From Eukaryota sp. TZLM1-RC (lineage: Eukaryota > Metamonada: BaSk clade): 64,000 bases of DNA. The stretch is taken from assembly GCA_040285825.1 (NCBI GenBank), contig JAUPSS010000008.1, positions 806,001 through 870,000 on the forward strand, written 5' to 3'. Made by a program: the position numbers and the translations under genes. Below the pieces are notes generated by a model, which saw only the letters and a list, made by a program, of their open reading frames with translations, did no database searches and was not told the DNA's origin. Shown here one piece after another: positions 38,593 to 49,329 of this stretch (position 1 is its first letter; each line of letters opens with the position of its first letter).

Positions 38593-40008
38593 TCATCTAT
38601 TTAACACTAAAAAATGAGCTGAATGTGGCCTCTTTAAGTTTTTAACTGTCTTCGCTCTTGGTTTGACTCGTCTTGACTGCTTCCTGCTAGCTGATTCCTC
38701 TCTTCCAGTGCTTCGTAACCCACTTCTTGTGGACATATTAGACCTGGAAGTCAATCTACTAGTGTTTATCTCCGTGTTGAAGCCTTGTTCGGAGATGGAA
38801 GAACAGACGCTTTGGGAAAGATTTAAACGTGGAATTTCCAAAAACTCGTTCTCCTGTCCTATTCCCTGAAAATCCACGTCAGTTCGCATTCCTTCAAGTC
38901 TTTTTCTTGCTTTTTGACTTCGAAACTGTACACTTGACAGCAACCCGGGAGATAAAGGTCCTGGTTTAGTCCTGGAGAGTTCTTCATGACCAAAAGCAGG
39001 CTCTAACAGAGTTTTTACACCTTTTGAATTACCTTCTTCCCTTGTGGTTGGTAGCACATTCACATAGAGACCAGACTGACACCTAGCAACATTATTTCGA
39101 ACTGTTCTGGTCGCAATTTCATGAATCCTGGAATGTCCTTTACCCTGACGTTCCCTTCTTGAGGTCCTACACTGTCTTGGTGAGGGTTCCATTCTGGGGG
39201 AGGAACAAGTAGACCTTGGCGTACATGGAGCACTAAGACAGAATTGGGAGTGGGATGGGGGTATTGGAGAGGGGGAAGGCTCATAGTTGTGCTTTACATA
39301 TGATTCATGGACAATTGCCGAAACCAAAGAGCTTGGTCGTACACTAGACAAAGTGGAGTTCAAAAGGGGTTTGGCAGGAATAGAGAGGCCGAGACGAGAC
39401 GAACAAGGACGGTGGTGGTCAACAGAATCATAAACTGATGGAGAGACTGAAGGGTTGGATTTGAAAGAGGAACGAAAGGCGATAAGAGAGTACTTGGGAT
39501 CTGGGAAAGGGTAGGCAAATGAGGAGAGAATGTCATAAATGGGGAACGTGGGTGGATAGATGTAGATGCTGGTGGGGGACAAAGAGTGACCATATGTGGT
39601 TTCGATAAGTGATTTAATGAAGAGTTGCACATCGTAAGAGTTGGAAGAGGAGAGAGAAGATGAGGCAAGGGGATGGTCCAGAGAAAGCTGGCGAAGACCA
39701 TCTTCAAAAGTTGATTTAATAAAGCGAGGAATTGATAGACAACACCAGCCATTAATGAACAGAGATTGGTTATCTAGAAAAAGTAATTCTTGCAGTTGTT
39801 CGTTAAAAGGAGCAGTTGAGCATAGAAGAAGGGCACCAGCTGTACGAATACTCTTGTCAGAATCATGGATTAAGGAAACTAGTTCCCTTTCGGTTATAGT
39901 TTGATGAATAATAGAGGGTAGTATGTGTAACAATTCGTCATGACTCAACGTTTTAAGATGACTAATGACGCTTTGTAATGACTTGAACAAAGTCTTCTTA
40001 TACATCAA
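38593..40008 (-). CDS. Unknown protein, 471 aa, helical N-terminus and basic disordered tail
   Basis: Starts MMYKKTLFKSLQSVISHLKT. Residues 1-130 look like short helical repeats (ELLHILPSIIHQTI, SIRTAGALLLCSTAP). Residues 130-260 are Pro/Ser-rich with aromatic patches (IYIYPPTFPIYDILSSFAYP). The remainder is Ser/Arg-rich and disordered, ending in a strongly basic tail RVKPRAKTVKNLKRPHSAHF. It has no membrane segment. Cytoskeleton-associated TOG/HEAT proteins share such a layout, but no family was recognised. Tail-to-tail with NOG1 with 157 bp between stops. Confidence 0.65.
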   Translation of the reverse strand: MMYKKTLFKSLQSVISHLKTLSHDELLHILPSIIHQTITERELVSLIHDSDKSIRTAGALLLCSTAPFNEQLQELLFLDNQSLFINGWCCLSIPRFIKSTFEDGLRQLSLDHPLASSSLSSSNSYDVQLFIKSLIETTYGHSLSPTSIYIYPPTFPIYDILSSFAYPFPDPKYSLIAFRSSFKSNPSVSPSVYDSVDHHRPCSSRLGLSIPAKPLLNSTLSSVRPSSLVSAIVHESYVKHNYEPSPSPIPPSHSQFCLSAPCTPRSTCSSPRMEPSPRQCRTSRRERQGKGHSRIHEIATRTVRNNVARCQSGLYVNVLPTTREEGNSKGVKTLLEPAFGHEELSRTKPGPLSPGLLSSVQFRSQKARKRLEGMRTDVDFQGIGQENEFLEIPRLNLSQSVCSSISEQGFNTEINTSRLTSRSNMSTRSGLRSTGREESASRKQSRRVKPRAKTVKNLKRPHSAHFLVLNR

Positions 40009-41179
40009 CTCTCATAGTAACACCAATCAAAGTTGAGTTAAACAAAATTAAGTGGGGTTCCTAGTCTGTTTTTCTCATCAAGTGGATATTGAATAATTAT
40101 CACCAACACTAATGTAAACTTCAAGTAATTTCAGGCGATTTCCTCACACTAACTTTATTACGTGGAATAATTTCTCAATTATCGCTAATTGAGTCTCCAT
40201 TTATTAACCAAGTCGACATTTCCCCTATTCAGCATGTTTACCGTTTTGAAAGTTTACTAAAAGTATTTTATTTTTTTATATGGTTTCAGTCAGAATCCCT
40301 TTGGCCTTATTCTTTCAATTTATGTTGCTCCGATCGTCGATCTTTCTGTCAACTCCCTCTACTTATGGGGTTTAGCAAAATTCAACTAGATTTCCACTTC
40401 GTAATGCACGAAAGTGTAGTGATTCAGCTAGTGCATTTACTCAAGCTAAATCAATTAAATCATAGTTTTTTTGGAAAGCATTTTGAATTCACAAACTTCA
40501 ACTACACTACAAAACTAGTTTATTTTGTGAAAAAATGGGAATATTCTCAAAGTAATAGTGATTGCAATAGTTAATATACAACTCTGTCCTACATTACACA
40601 TTCCTATTTATTATTCAAATAATCATGATGATGGACAACATCATTTACGATGATCAGAATAAAGGGATTTAGGGTGAGTGAAACAATTGTGATAAGAAGG
40701 GAATCAACTGCAGGTGTAATGTTAAAAAGGGTCAAAGATGAGAAAAAAACACACAAATAGTACAGGGGGATCCCTAAGGCTCAGAAAAGGAGGTAAGTGA
40801 GGGAAATAAGAATGGAGGAGAAAAGGACAATCCATAAAAACCACACAAGAGACCAAAATAAGACAGAGTATTGAGAACAAAACGGGGGATCCCTAAGGCT
40901 CAGAAAAGGAGGTAAGTGAGGGAAATAAGAATAGAGGAGAAAAGGACAATCCATAAAAACCACACAAGAGACCAAAACAAGATAGAATATTGAGAGAAAA
41001 ACACTTGTTGCGCAAGGAGGTATATTCAAGGTTCTGTTGTGACATAACGAGAACCTAGTTTATGAAGTGAGGGAAAAGTTCCAAAACCAAGTTGAAGGTT
41101 AAAAACCTGCCAGAACAGGCAGGAAAAACCACAAGTGAAGAAAAACCATAAGTGGAAAATGGGGTGACAAGTGTAAAAT
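40009..41179. other. Intergenic region with a 119-bp tandem duplication
   Basis: No supported gene. Contains the tandem repeat at 40765-41002 and purine-rich sequence (many AAGGAGG, GAGGG). At about 41220 there is a run of twelve C residues. The short frames here have no recognisable features. Confidence 0.6.
40765..41002. repeat. Two-copy tandem repeat, unit 119 bp
   Basis: Unit begins GGGGGATCCCTAAGGCTCAG at 40765 and again at 40884, with only a few substitutions between copies (for example AATGGAGG/AATAGAGG). The very high identity suggests a recent duplication. Confidence 0.9.
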
Positions 41180-43075
41180 TTGATAGATGAGCTGTTTATT
41201 CTCACTACATGTCAGACACCCCCCCCCCCCCTGTCACGTGTATTCACTAGGTCATTTGCACTTAACTCACTACTAACGCCTGCTGCAGTGAAACAAATTC
41301 GGTTTATCATTCCTTTGGTCAACGAGATTTGTCATGAAGCTTCTTTATTGCTTCAGTCTCTTCTTTTGAATTTTCCGTTGCATCTAGAGCTTTGGTGGAA
41401 GAAGATGTGTGGTATTTTTTATGACCGTAACCACCACTGGTTCTTTTCCAAACCCATGCACCTCCAAAGGACAAACCAAATTACTAGATATCTAATACGG
41501 TGGGTTTCTACCTAAAAGCCTACAAGACAGGTGTCATGTTTCCACATGGGAAAATTCTCTAGTTCCCTGTAGAAGTTCATTCAATATTTTCGTCAATAAT
41601 TGGCCGCAGTCAAAGAGATGCAATTTTACTCTTGAGAAAGGATTTTCTCCTTATCTTGCTTCTCGGGCTCGTCAATTGAAATCTATTGTCAAGACGAGTT
41701 TACCCAAGATTTGTAAATCCTGGACACAAAAAATTCACTCGTGCACATTGTAGAGCTCTTGCCAAATATCTTCTCTCTCTTATACCAGATGAACCCTTAG
41801 CAGCTCTGTAAGCTGGCGAACCATAAGGAGGTGAGCAACCCGAAGAAGTAGTTATTTATTCTATTCTCAAGCTCTACATCAATTTCCATCTTAATAAATC
41901 AAGAGAAAGGTTCTTTTAATTAAATGTATGTAATTTTATCTTGAATCTTTTTCGAAGATTTTCTGCCACTGTTTTTTCACTATCGTGCAATGATAACAAC
42001 ACCTTTTCATCAAAAGAAATTGGTGAGCTTTTTCGCTTTGATACAAAAATCTCGCAATATTTACATTTTTTTCTCATTTACATTGTTGTAAGAAATTTAG
42101 AATAATACCATTACCTTTTCTCACAAAGGTCTTAAATTTCTTGCGGTACCTTCACAAATTTGTCAAAGCAAGAAGAATTTCCCACATACAGCACGAACAA
42201 ATTCCAAAACAAAATTCATCAAAAATCAATGTTGCAAACAACTTTTCAAACAATTCCCTTCTCAAAAATTCAATATAAACAAGAATAGTTTGAAAAAAAA
42301 TTTAAAATTTTTCTTGAAAACTAACGTTAATGAACTGCTTTTGACATTTGAAGGTGAAAATAATGATTCAAAAAACACAGATGAGCTGGAGGAACCACCG
42401 AAAAAGAAAAGAAAATCAAAAAAGAAATAAAGAATGACCCTGATTGCCAACAAAACCAAAGAACTAGTGTTCACGGGTACTAAAAATGCCCCCTCGAATA
42501 ATAATACTCGATATTTTACCTGAAAGGCCCCTTATTGGCGTTGATCTGGGCCAATCTAGATAATGTGGTTACTTCTTAAATGATTACCATTGTGGAGTTA
42601 TCCCCTGTCCAACTGACAGAATATATATGACAAAACCTTCCCCCAGTAAACACTTTCCCAACCAGAAAAAAAATTGCTAACTGCAGACGAAAAGAGAGAC
42701 TGTTCCGAGAGGGCCTCAACAAATTTCAAAGGCTGGCTGCACATCCAGAAAGACTGTACCTTGCTGAAGGCTCTGCTAATTTCCCTTCTCATTGCCGAAA
42801 AATCAATCGATATGGATCAGATAAGGCTTTCAAAAAATGGTTGTGTTATCAGAAGGACGTCAAGCACTTGTCAACCAATGAGTAATACAAGCAAACTGTC
42901 CAGTTGTTGCGAGGCCGAGAATATTCAAGCAGGCTCATGGCAGACGCGTATTTGTATTGAGTGTCAAATAGTATATGAAAGAGATATTGCCGCTGCAAAA
43001 AATACTCCAATTAAGAAGAAAGCGGAATTGTGGCCGGAAACATACATTCTACCAGAAGCTCTGTTGAGGAGATGA
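41180..43075 (+). pseudogene. Fanzor-like relic, family D (F8)
   Basis: Heavily decayed. The 5' part (41285-41400) has FIIPLVNEICHEASLLLQSLL, like the helical Fanzor N-terminus. A Lys-rich segment ending PPKKKRKSKKK at about 42400-42430 resembles a nuclear localisation signal. Near 42520 the frame reads PERPLIGVDLGQSR, a RuvC-I-like IGVDLG. The 3' part (42674-43075) has two Cys pairs (SSCC, RICIEC) and RuvC-III VYERDIAAAKNT, then ends WPETYILPEALLRR. Motif order agrees with Fanzor2/TnpB, but the linkers are badly broken. Unlike most Fanzor relics here, it converges with the next gene (RIC) rather than pointing into a start codon. Confidence 0.5.
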
Positions 43076-43261
43076 ATGAGGAAGCTGAATGAACAGAAAC
43101 TAAAACTTTTGAAAAAAAAATTTATTTTATTTTGATTTTTTTTATTGTTTTTAAATAGATCTGGTTCTGTTGATTACAATTGTCTCAAATTGATGTTATC
43201 CATCTAACATTTAGTCACCTAAAACATCTAAAACATTCGACACTACTTTATCCATTGAAAT

Positions 43262-44009
43262 CTATTGGGCCCTATTTAGTGCAGCAGGGAAAAGAAGGGA
43301 CTGTTCTTCAGACACATGGTCAAAAATATTGCGTTCCATTGTTTTTAACTTTTCCAATAGAATTTTGAATGATACACATGCACCTTCTGGAGGCTCATAG
43401 TCATGCATAGTTTTACGTAACACATCAAGTAACTCACCAACCTCATAGTGATCCGTTTGGATCGATTCAACATCAGCCTTTGTATAGTCCCCAAATTCTA
43501 ATTGAGGGAACACTGGATTTAATACAAATGAAACATTACATACCAGTTCGCTCTTCAAGCTCTAAGTGTTGAATCAATTCCTCATGTAGCTTGTTAAACA
43601 TGTCTGCTGCAGAATTTAAGTAAGAATGCTTATTGCCGTGCACATTCTTTACTTTCTGAAAAAGGTAGGAGATTCTGGGCAAATTAGCATATAGGTAGGA
43701 GTGGTGATACTGGAGTAAGAAAACAGATTCTAACCATACCTGGTAGATGTGATCCACTAGTTCAGGCAGTGCTAAATTACTGACATCAGGATGTTCAGGA
43801 TGCTGTTCGAGTGTGGAGCATTGTGTCTTTAGCTCTTTACGTAAATCAGCCAATAGATGCGTAAGTAATGCTCCACTCTTTTCACATGCTTGTTTCAGAG
43901 TATCTTCTCCCCCACAACAGAAATCGATGCCATAATTGTGGAAGACGGTGGATGTTCTTGAAGACTTACGTAGAACGTCACTAATTTTATAACTTTCAGT
44001 GATATCCAT
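43262..44009 (-). CDS. RIC/YtfE/ScdA-family di-iron protein for Fe-S cluster repair (three exons)
   Basis: Hemerythrin-like di-iron protein that repairs Fe-S clusters after nitrosative or oxidative damage. Known in bacteria and in anaerobic protists such as Trichomonas. Exons 44009-43741, 43710-43544 and 43512-43262 give 228 aa. The N-terminal ScdA_N-type domain has VFHNYGIDFCCGGEDTL with the conserved CCGG at 31-34. Candidate iron ligands in E. coli YtfE spacing: His93, His138, Glu142, His167, His211, Glu215 (HLELEERTVFP and FDHVSEEQSLLFP). Both introns are needed: the first removes an in-frame insertion in DHIYQ-YHHSYL, the second restores EERT-VFP. No obvious N-terminal targeting sequence for a mitochondrion-related organelle. 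Confidence 0.93.
43513..43543 (-). other. 31-nt intron 2 of the RIC gene
   Basis: Minus strand, GTATGT...AAATCCAG. Without removal the frame stops at once after EERTG. With removal the conserved E(E)..VFP motif is formed. Confidence 0.92.
43711..43740 (-). other. 30-nt intron 1 of the RIC gene (frame-preserving)
   Basis: Minus strand, GTATGG...TTACTCCAG. Its length is a multiple of three and it has no stop, so gene finders would translate it as VWLESVFLLQ. Its removal gives HIYQYHHSYL, which aligns with the YtfE iron-ligand helix. Confidence 0.85.
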
Positions 44010-44372
44010 TAATGATGTTAAAGATATAAAAGAGTATGGCCATTACTGACAGATATCAACATGATATCCCATTAATTGATACCTTTCTTGGACCTGATCT
44101 GAAAAATTACTGACCGTTTGTTCTCATAACAAAACATCTTTCACATCATCACTACAAGGTTCTAAGATATCATAATCTTTACTCGTCTCTACCACACCAG
44201 TCCTTCGACAGTGTCAACGAAGTGAATGAATCATGATCGAGCATGTTTCTTTTCTTACTGTCAATGTGACTTGTAATGGAGAAATTTCGCTCACAAAATA
44301 CAGTTTTCTTGTTCATGTGAGTAAAAGATCACAGAATTTATACTCTATACTTCTATTTGGCTCAGAAGTTTA

Positions 44373-44651
44373 ATGAGTTACGTGCAAAAGTTCTGTCACA
44401 CTCTTCAAACATTACAGAAACGATTGACTGGAATGTATGAAAAAGATCTTTATAATAATATATGCAGCTCGGCTGTTTTAAATCAAGATCTTCACTCATT
44501 GTTTTTGGAAAAGGGTGTTTGTGAAAACAAGTCAACAGATTCTTCACTTTTTGTAACCATTGTACCACGAAGATTTGGATTGTGTGCCACTAATGAAGCA
44601 TTTGTAACAAAAATGAAATTATATTTCAATATCCCCATTATTCAATTGTAA
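44373..44651 (+). mobile_element. LINE fragment, family L1, copy e
   Basis: Frame with LTGMYEKDLYNNICSS, LFLEKGVCENKSTDSSLFV, RRFGLCATNEAFVTKMKLYF. It reaches slightly further upstream than other L1 copies and stops abruptly at the junction with L2 copy d. Confidence 0.7.
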
Positions 44652-44659
44652 TTATTCAT

Positions 44660-45290
44660 TGTAATGTGCAAATCATATCGAGTAGATTCCTTTTTTAGAA
44701 CCGCTGTTATCAAAATTAATTCTCGATGATCCCAATATTAATAGTACGCGTTACAACAGAGCTTCTATGGGTCTGACTAGAGGTGATCTAGTTGTTCCTG
44801 GTTTAAATGGTAGTTTTACTATTTTGGACGCCATGTCTATTGACCCTTGTAATTCCTCTAACGAACATTTCATTAACTCGGATGTAAATAATCCTCTTCT
44901 TGCAGGCGAAAAATATAAAATTGCTAAATATGCGAAACCCATTTCCTCGGTTAATGAAAATTTTCATGCGCAATTTAATTTATGTCCATTTGTTTTTTCT
45001 TTGCTTGGATCTCCAGGTAAGGCTGCTATGGCTTTCCTTGAGGATTTTGTTGTAGTTGTAATGGAAAGCACTGGAAGAATTTTCAATCGTGTTTACTGGC
45101 AAAACAGGATTGTATTTTCTATATTTAAGGGAATGGTAACACTAATTTCTGATTCACTATCTTCTTTTGGGAAATTTTCTGAATCTTTAGCGATTAATTG
45201 TTTTGATGTAGGGGAGGCAGGTTTTGAGGATGTGGAGTTTTAATTGTGTATTTCATATTTGTTGTTGAATAAAAATAAATAAGGTAAAAA
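44660..45290 (+). mobile_element. 5'-truncated LINE end, family L2, copy d
   Basis: Best-preserved C-terminal end of L2: after a one-base slip near 44697, codons from 44767 run uninterrupted to 45243 (LTRGDLVVPGLNGSFTILDAMSIDPCNSS, in pieces; FSLLGSPGKAAMAFLEDF; VYWQNRIVFSIFKGMV; GEAGFEDVEF). A short 3' UTR with AATAAA follows. Confidence 0.75.
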
Positions 45291-45319
45291 AAATTATTCA
45301 ATTATTATCAAAAGAAAAA

Positions 45320-46010
45320 ATGTATTTATTCCAACTCATCTCAACTCACTTTGCGCCATGCTCTGAATTGTTCTAAATTGATAACTTATCGTTCTTCATT
45401 ACATGATGCTGTTAGAGACACTGTTTTCAATATGGCACAAACTGCAAGAATGTCGTGTATCAAAGAGCCTCTGCTGAGGGAAACACTTTCTCTGAATAAT
45501 TTTGGTTCTGATGATAGAGATGATGTATACTGTGATTGGATTGATAATTCTGAAGCTATTGTTGACTTTGTCTCATGTAATGTTGCAAATGATACTTTGG
45601 TTCACAGAAGAAAACTTAATCCTGTGGCTGCTCTGGATTTTAAAGCAAAAGAAAAACATAGAAAATATGATAAAGATATTGAAGACGCTACTGCTGGTAG
45701 AAATACACAGGTAGTTTTTATTGCTTTCCCATTTTCGATAAACGGAAGATTGTCAGTTGAAGCAGAAACTTTTTGAATGACTTCCAAAAAATGGTCCAAG
45801 AAAAAACAATGAAAAGATTTGATATTTTTTTATGGCGTTCTCGAATTCAATTTGCCATTATTAATAGATTACCTCAGTTTTTGAATCGAATAAGAGGAGC
45901 TTTAGCTAGACAGCAAGCAGATCAAGATTTTGTAGAGGAAATCTTGGTTTAATGATATTCGTCCCATTAGTTATGAGTTAATTTAATTAAGTGTGCAAAT
46001 TCAATTAATT
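45320..46010 (+). mobile_element. 5'-truncated LINE end, family L1, copy f
   Basis: Nearly identical to copy g over the C-terminal block (LRHALNCSKLITYRSSLHDA, CIKEPLLRETLSLNNFGSDD, SINGRLSVEAETF) and 3' UTR. A one-base deletion near 45773 shifts the frame. A short ATTCAAT-type flanking match might be a target duplication but is ambiguous because the element's own 3' end contains it. Confidence 0.75.
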
Positions 46011-46350
46011 AAAAATACTTCTATGTAAGTTTAAACAGATAAGGTTTTACATGAGTCAAACTGAACAAATGAAAGACAAACTATAAAACCAGAAAAATAG
46101 TACATTTCACATACTTATTCAAGTTTATATTCCAAAATATCTAAAATTCCCGGTGTACTTGAACCAAAACTTTGGTATCAAAAAATCATAAGTGGTTGAA
46201 ATGTCTTTAAGTTGAATTTATCATTTTTTCTACTATGATTTGCTCTTAACATTTTAAAATTGTAGTCACGTGGTCTATCGTAAATTCAATCGTGGTTATC
46301 AATAGTAGTTAAATTTGGAACAATATACTGAATTGGGATTAGCATGTGTT

Positions 46351-47190
46351 TGTGAAAATAAGTCATCAGATTCTTCACTTTTTGTAACCATTGTACCACG
46401 AAGATTTGGATTGTGTGCCACTAATGAAGCAGTTATAACAAAAATGAGATTATATTTGAATATCCCCATTAATCAATTGTTATCAAAAGAAAAATGTATT
46501 TGTTCGAATTCATCTCAACTCACTTTGCGCCATGCTCTGAATTGTTCTAAATTGATAACTTATCGTTCTTCATTACATGATGCTGTTAGAGACATTGTTT
46601 TCAATATGGCACAAACTGCAAGAATGTCGTGTATCAAAGAGCCTCTGCTGAAGGAAACACTTTCTCTGAATAATTTTGGTTCTGATGATAGAGATGATGT
46701 ATACTGTGATTGGATTGATAATTCTGAAGCTATTGTTGACTTTGTCTCATGTAATGTTGCAAATGATACTTTGGTTCACAGAAGAAAACTTAATGCTGTG
46801 AGTGCTCTTGATTTCAAAGCAAAAGAAAAACATAGAAAATATGATAAAGATATTGAAGAAGCTACTGCTGGTAGAAATACACAGGTAGTTTTTATTGCTT
46901 TCCCATTTTCGATAAACGGAAGATTGTCAGTTGAAGCAGAAACTTTTTTGAATGACTTCCAAAAAATGGTCCAAGAAAAAACAATGAAAAGATTTGATAT
47001 TTTTTTATGGCGTTCTCGAATTCAATTTGCCATTATTAATAGATTACCTCAGTTTTTGAATCGAATAAGAGGAGCTTTAGCTAGACAATAAGCAGACCAA
47101 GATTTTGTAGAGGAAATCTTGGTTCAATGATATTCGTCCCATTAGTTATGACTTAATTTAAATAAGTGTGCATGTTCAATAAATATTTAC
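46351..47190 (+). mobile_element. 5'-truncated LINE end, family L1, copy g, with 14-bp target duplication
   Basis: An 840-bp insertion flanked by GATTAGCATGTGTT at 46337-46350 and 47191-47204. An open frame of about 245 codons covers a C-terminal zinc-like CICSNSSQ...HALNC motif, the PLL...GSDDRDDVY segment, VDFVSCNVAND and FLWRSRIQFAIINRLPQFL to a stop at 47091. The 3' UTR ends near TTCAATAAATATT. The intact frame and clean duplication suggest recent insertion, so the family may still be active elsewhere in the genome. Confidence 0.88.
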
Positions 47191-47419
47191 GATTAGCATG
47201 TGTTAAGAATTTCAATTAATTTTCCACTATGTAGAAGTTCAAAAGATTACAGAGCGATTCTCAATCTCTAGTTGAAAACCCATATACACTCTAATCATGG
47301 TTAAACCACATTTTTGAGGTAAGTGTAAAGAAAAAGAAAAAGACAAATGTGTTGTAAAAATGCACAAAAGGGGATATAAATTTTGATTGAACTAATCTTT
47401 TTTTGAAATCAAGGCTGTT

Positions 47420-48500
47420 GTGAACCCTGACAAATTTGGTGGAAAGTTAATCTTCACACAAAGAAAATGATTCAACTAGTAATTGCGAAATTTCGGGCAA
47501 CAAGGGGAAATAGTGGAGATTTCCCTTCAAAACCCTTGTGCAGGTTGAAACCGACAGAATTGTTGATCTTAATAGACGTAAAGCTTGGTCAGAATCCATA
47601 TGTATTACAAATACCCGTTCCAATGCCAGAAATACAAATATTGCTGCCAAAACTTGCTATAGATGTCATAAAACTGGTCATATTGCTGTTAGTTGCCCTC
47701 TCCGCAATGTCAATGTCCAAACTTACAATGGCAAATGATCCGCTCATGTTCACAGTATTATAGAACTAGAACAAGTGAACACTGTTGTTTGTACTGTTAG
47801 TCAAACAGTTGTCAATGGTTGTTCCAACTCATGGCTTATAAACGTGCTCGTTGTTCACGATAATTGATTTCCAGATGAGAAGCTGTATGAAGTTGTACTC
47901 AATCCTCTAACAAGGAATTTGTTATCACTAAAGAAAAGAAGTAAAGAAGGGGTAGTGTTAGTTGTTGGCTAAGATCAAATTACGTGTGATGACGTGATAA
48001 TAGTTCAAATTTAGTTTTTGTTAATTAATCAAGCTGTTTCTTTGGTCACTGCAGTGGAACCCAACACATCTTTCAAACAATGCAATAATGAACTATTTAT
48101 TAGTTATCTAGCTTTTGAAAAACCGGTGCCAATTAATTTGATAGCATTAAAAGCAGTACTATGAATAGTAGAATTTGTTTTTTGTTCTAATTAAAATAAC
48201 GTTGATGAAAAATAACGAATTCAACTGGGAAAAATTTTCTCCGAAAATAGTAAATTTTTACAGCAAGCCAATCTTGTAACATGACCAATGATACATATTT
48301 TCCGAGTTCGACTTCCAGTTATTGTGTCAACTTAGCTTGAATGGAAAGCGATTAACATTTTATTGGGCATTGATTGAACTTAGACGTTATATTTCAAGTA
48401 GGAAAAATTTGCTTGTCAAAGTTCTCCAGCCACTGTTCAAATCCAAACAGCTACACAAGTTTGTGTCATAAATGTTAGCCTTTAAAATGATTTGTGCTTT
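47420..48500 (+). pseudogene. Decayed retroelement gag/protease region with zinc knuckle
   Basis: At 47538-47738 a frame contains KTCYRCHKTGHIAVSCPLR, a C-x2-C-x4-H-x4-C zinc knuckle as in retroelement nucleocapsids. Downstream frames read VNTVVCTVSQTVVNGCSNSW and, near 48360, LNLDVIFQVGKI, possibly a protease-end relic, all heavily broken. It does not closely match the gag of the LTR element at 55 kb (whose knuckle is CNLCKTNKHPEEKC). A different element is likely. Confidence 0.5.
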
Positions 48501-49329
48501 AGTTCGTACATTAATTTGTAGTTAGTGTAATGTAGAAGCGCATTATTGCACTGAAGTTCGAAGGATATCATTTACCTCTTTAAATGTTAGCCTTTGATAG
48601 TTTTTGCGTATAGTTTATATTTTATAGTTCATTGTAAATTTGTATGTTTGCACTTCACCTGAAAGGAGTGTATTTCCTTTCCTCATAGATTTCACTATAG
48701 TATGTCTAATTTCCCACAGATCATCATAGAAAGTTTACGTTTGTCTTTTTTTGAAAACGTCTAACTTCTCAAGAAAGTACTCCTCCTCGACGTGGCTACT
48801 CTGGATTTGCTATTGGTGTGGGGATATTATTCGAGGAAAGATCAGACAGTCAACAATGAAGTCCATCACTGTAACTGATTTTGAAGATCTTTTATACTAT
48901 AATTCTCTCTAAAAGTCTGAATAAAACGTTTGTGGTTTTTGCTGGAAATTGATTAAACTATACAATCGATAGAATAATCTGTACTTTAACAGTATACTTT
49001 AGATCAGCTATCTAGATTAAGGATGATGAAATTTGTTTTATTGTTGTAAACAGTATCTTCCACAATTATTATTTTATTACAATTATTATTTTATTGAATC
49101 TACAAACACCCTTGAATAAACGAACAACTGCTTTGACTAACGACAATTCCATCAAATTTCACATCAGTTTACTATTTCTGGAAAAGAAAAAGCTTGAAGC
49201 CGGTCCAGTATTTATTATAAAGGTGTCTGTATATCAGTATGTCCATGTTTTATTGTTTTGTGGATGTAAGAAGTTGAATAAACCAAATTTTAAAAGTAAC
49301 TGAAACTGAGAAATCAAACATTTGTGATT
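48501..49329. other. Intergenic, nothing recognised
   Basis: AT-rich with stops in all frames. A 69-codon frame at 49094-49303 has no motif. It probably includes decayed retroelement 3' sequence. Confidence 0.5.

Noticed and set aside
42262-42474. Phe/Ser-rich minus-strand frame
   Set aside because: It is antisense to the Lys-rich segment of Fanzor relic F8.
45290-46030. Target-site duplication of LINE copy f (ATTCAAT)
   Set aside because: The element's own 3' end contains the same bases, so the duplication cannot be separated from the element.
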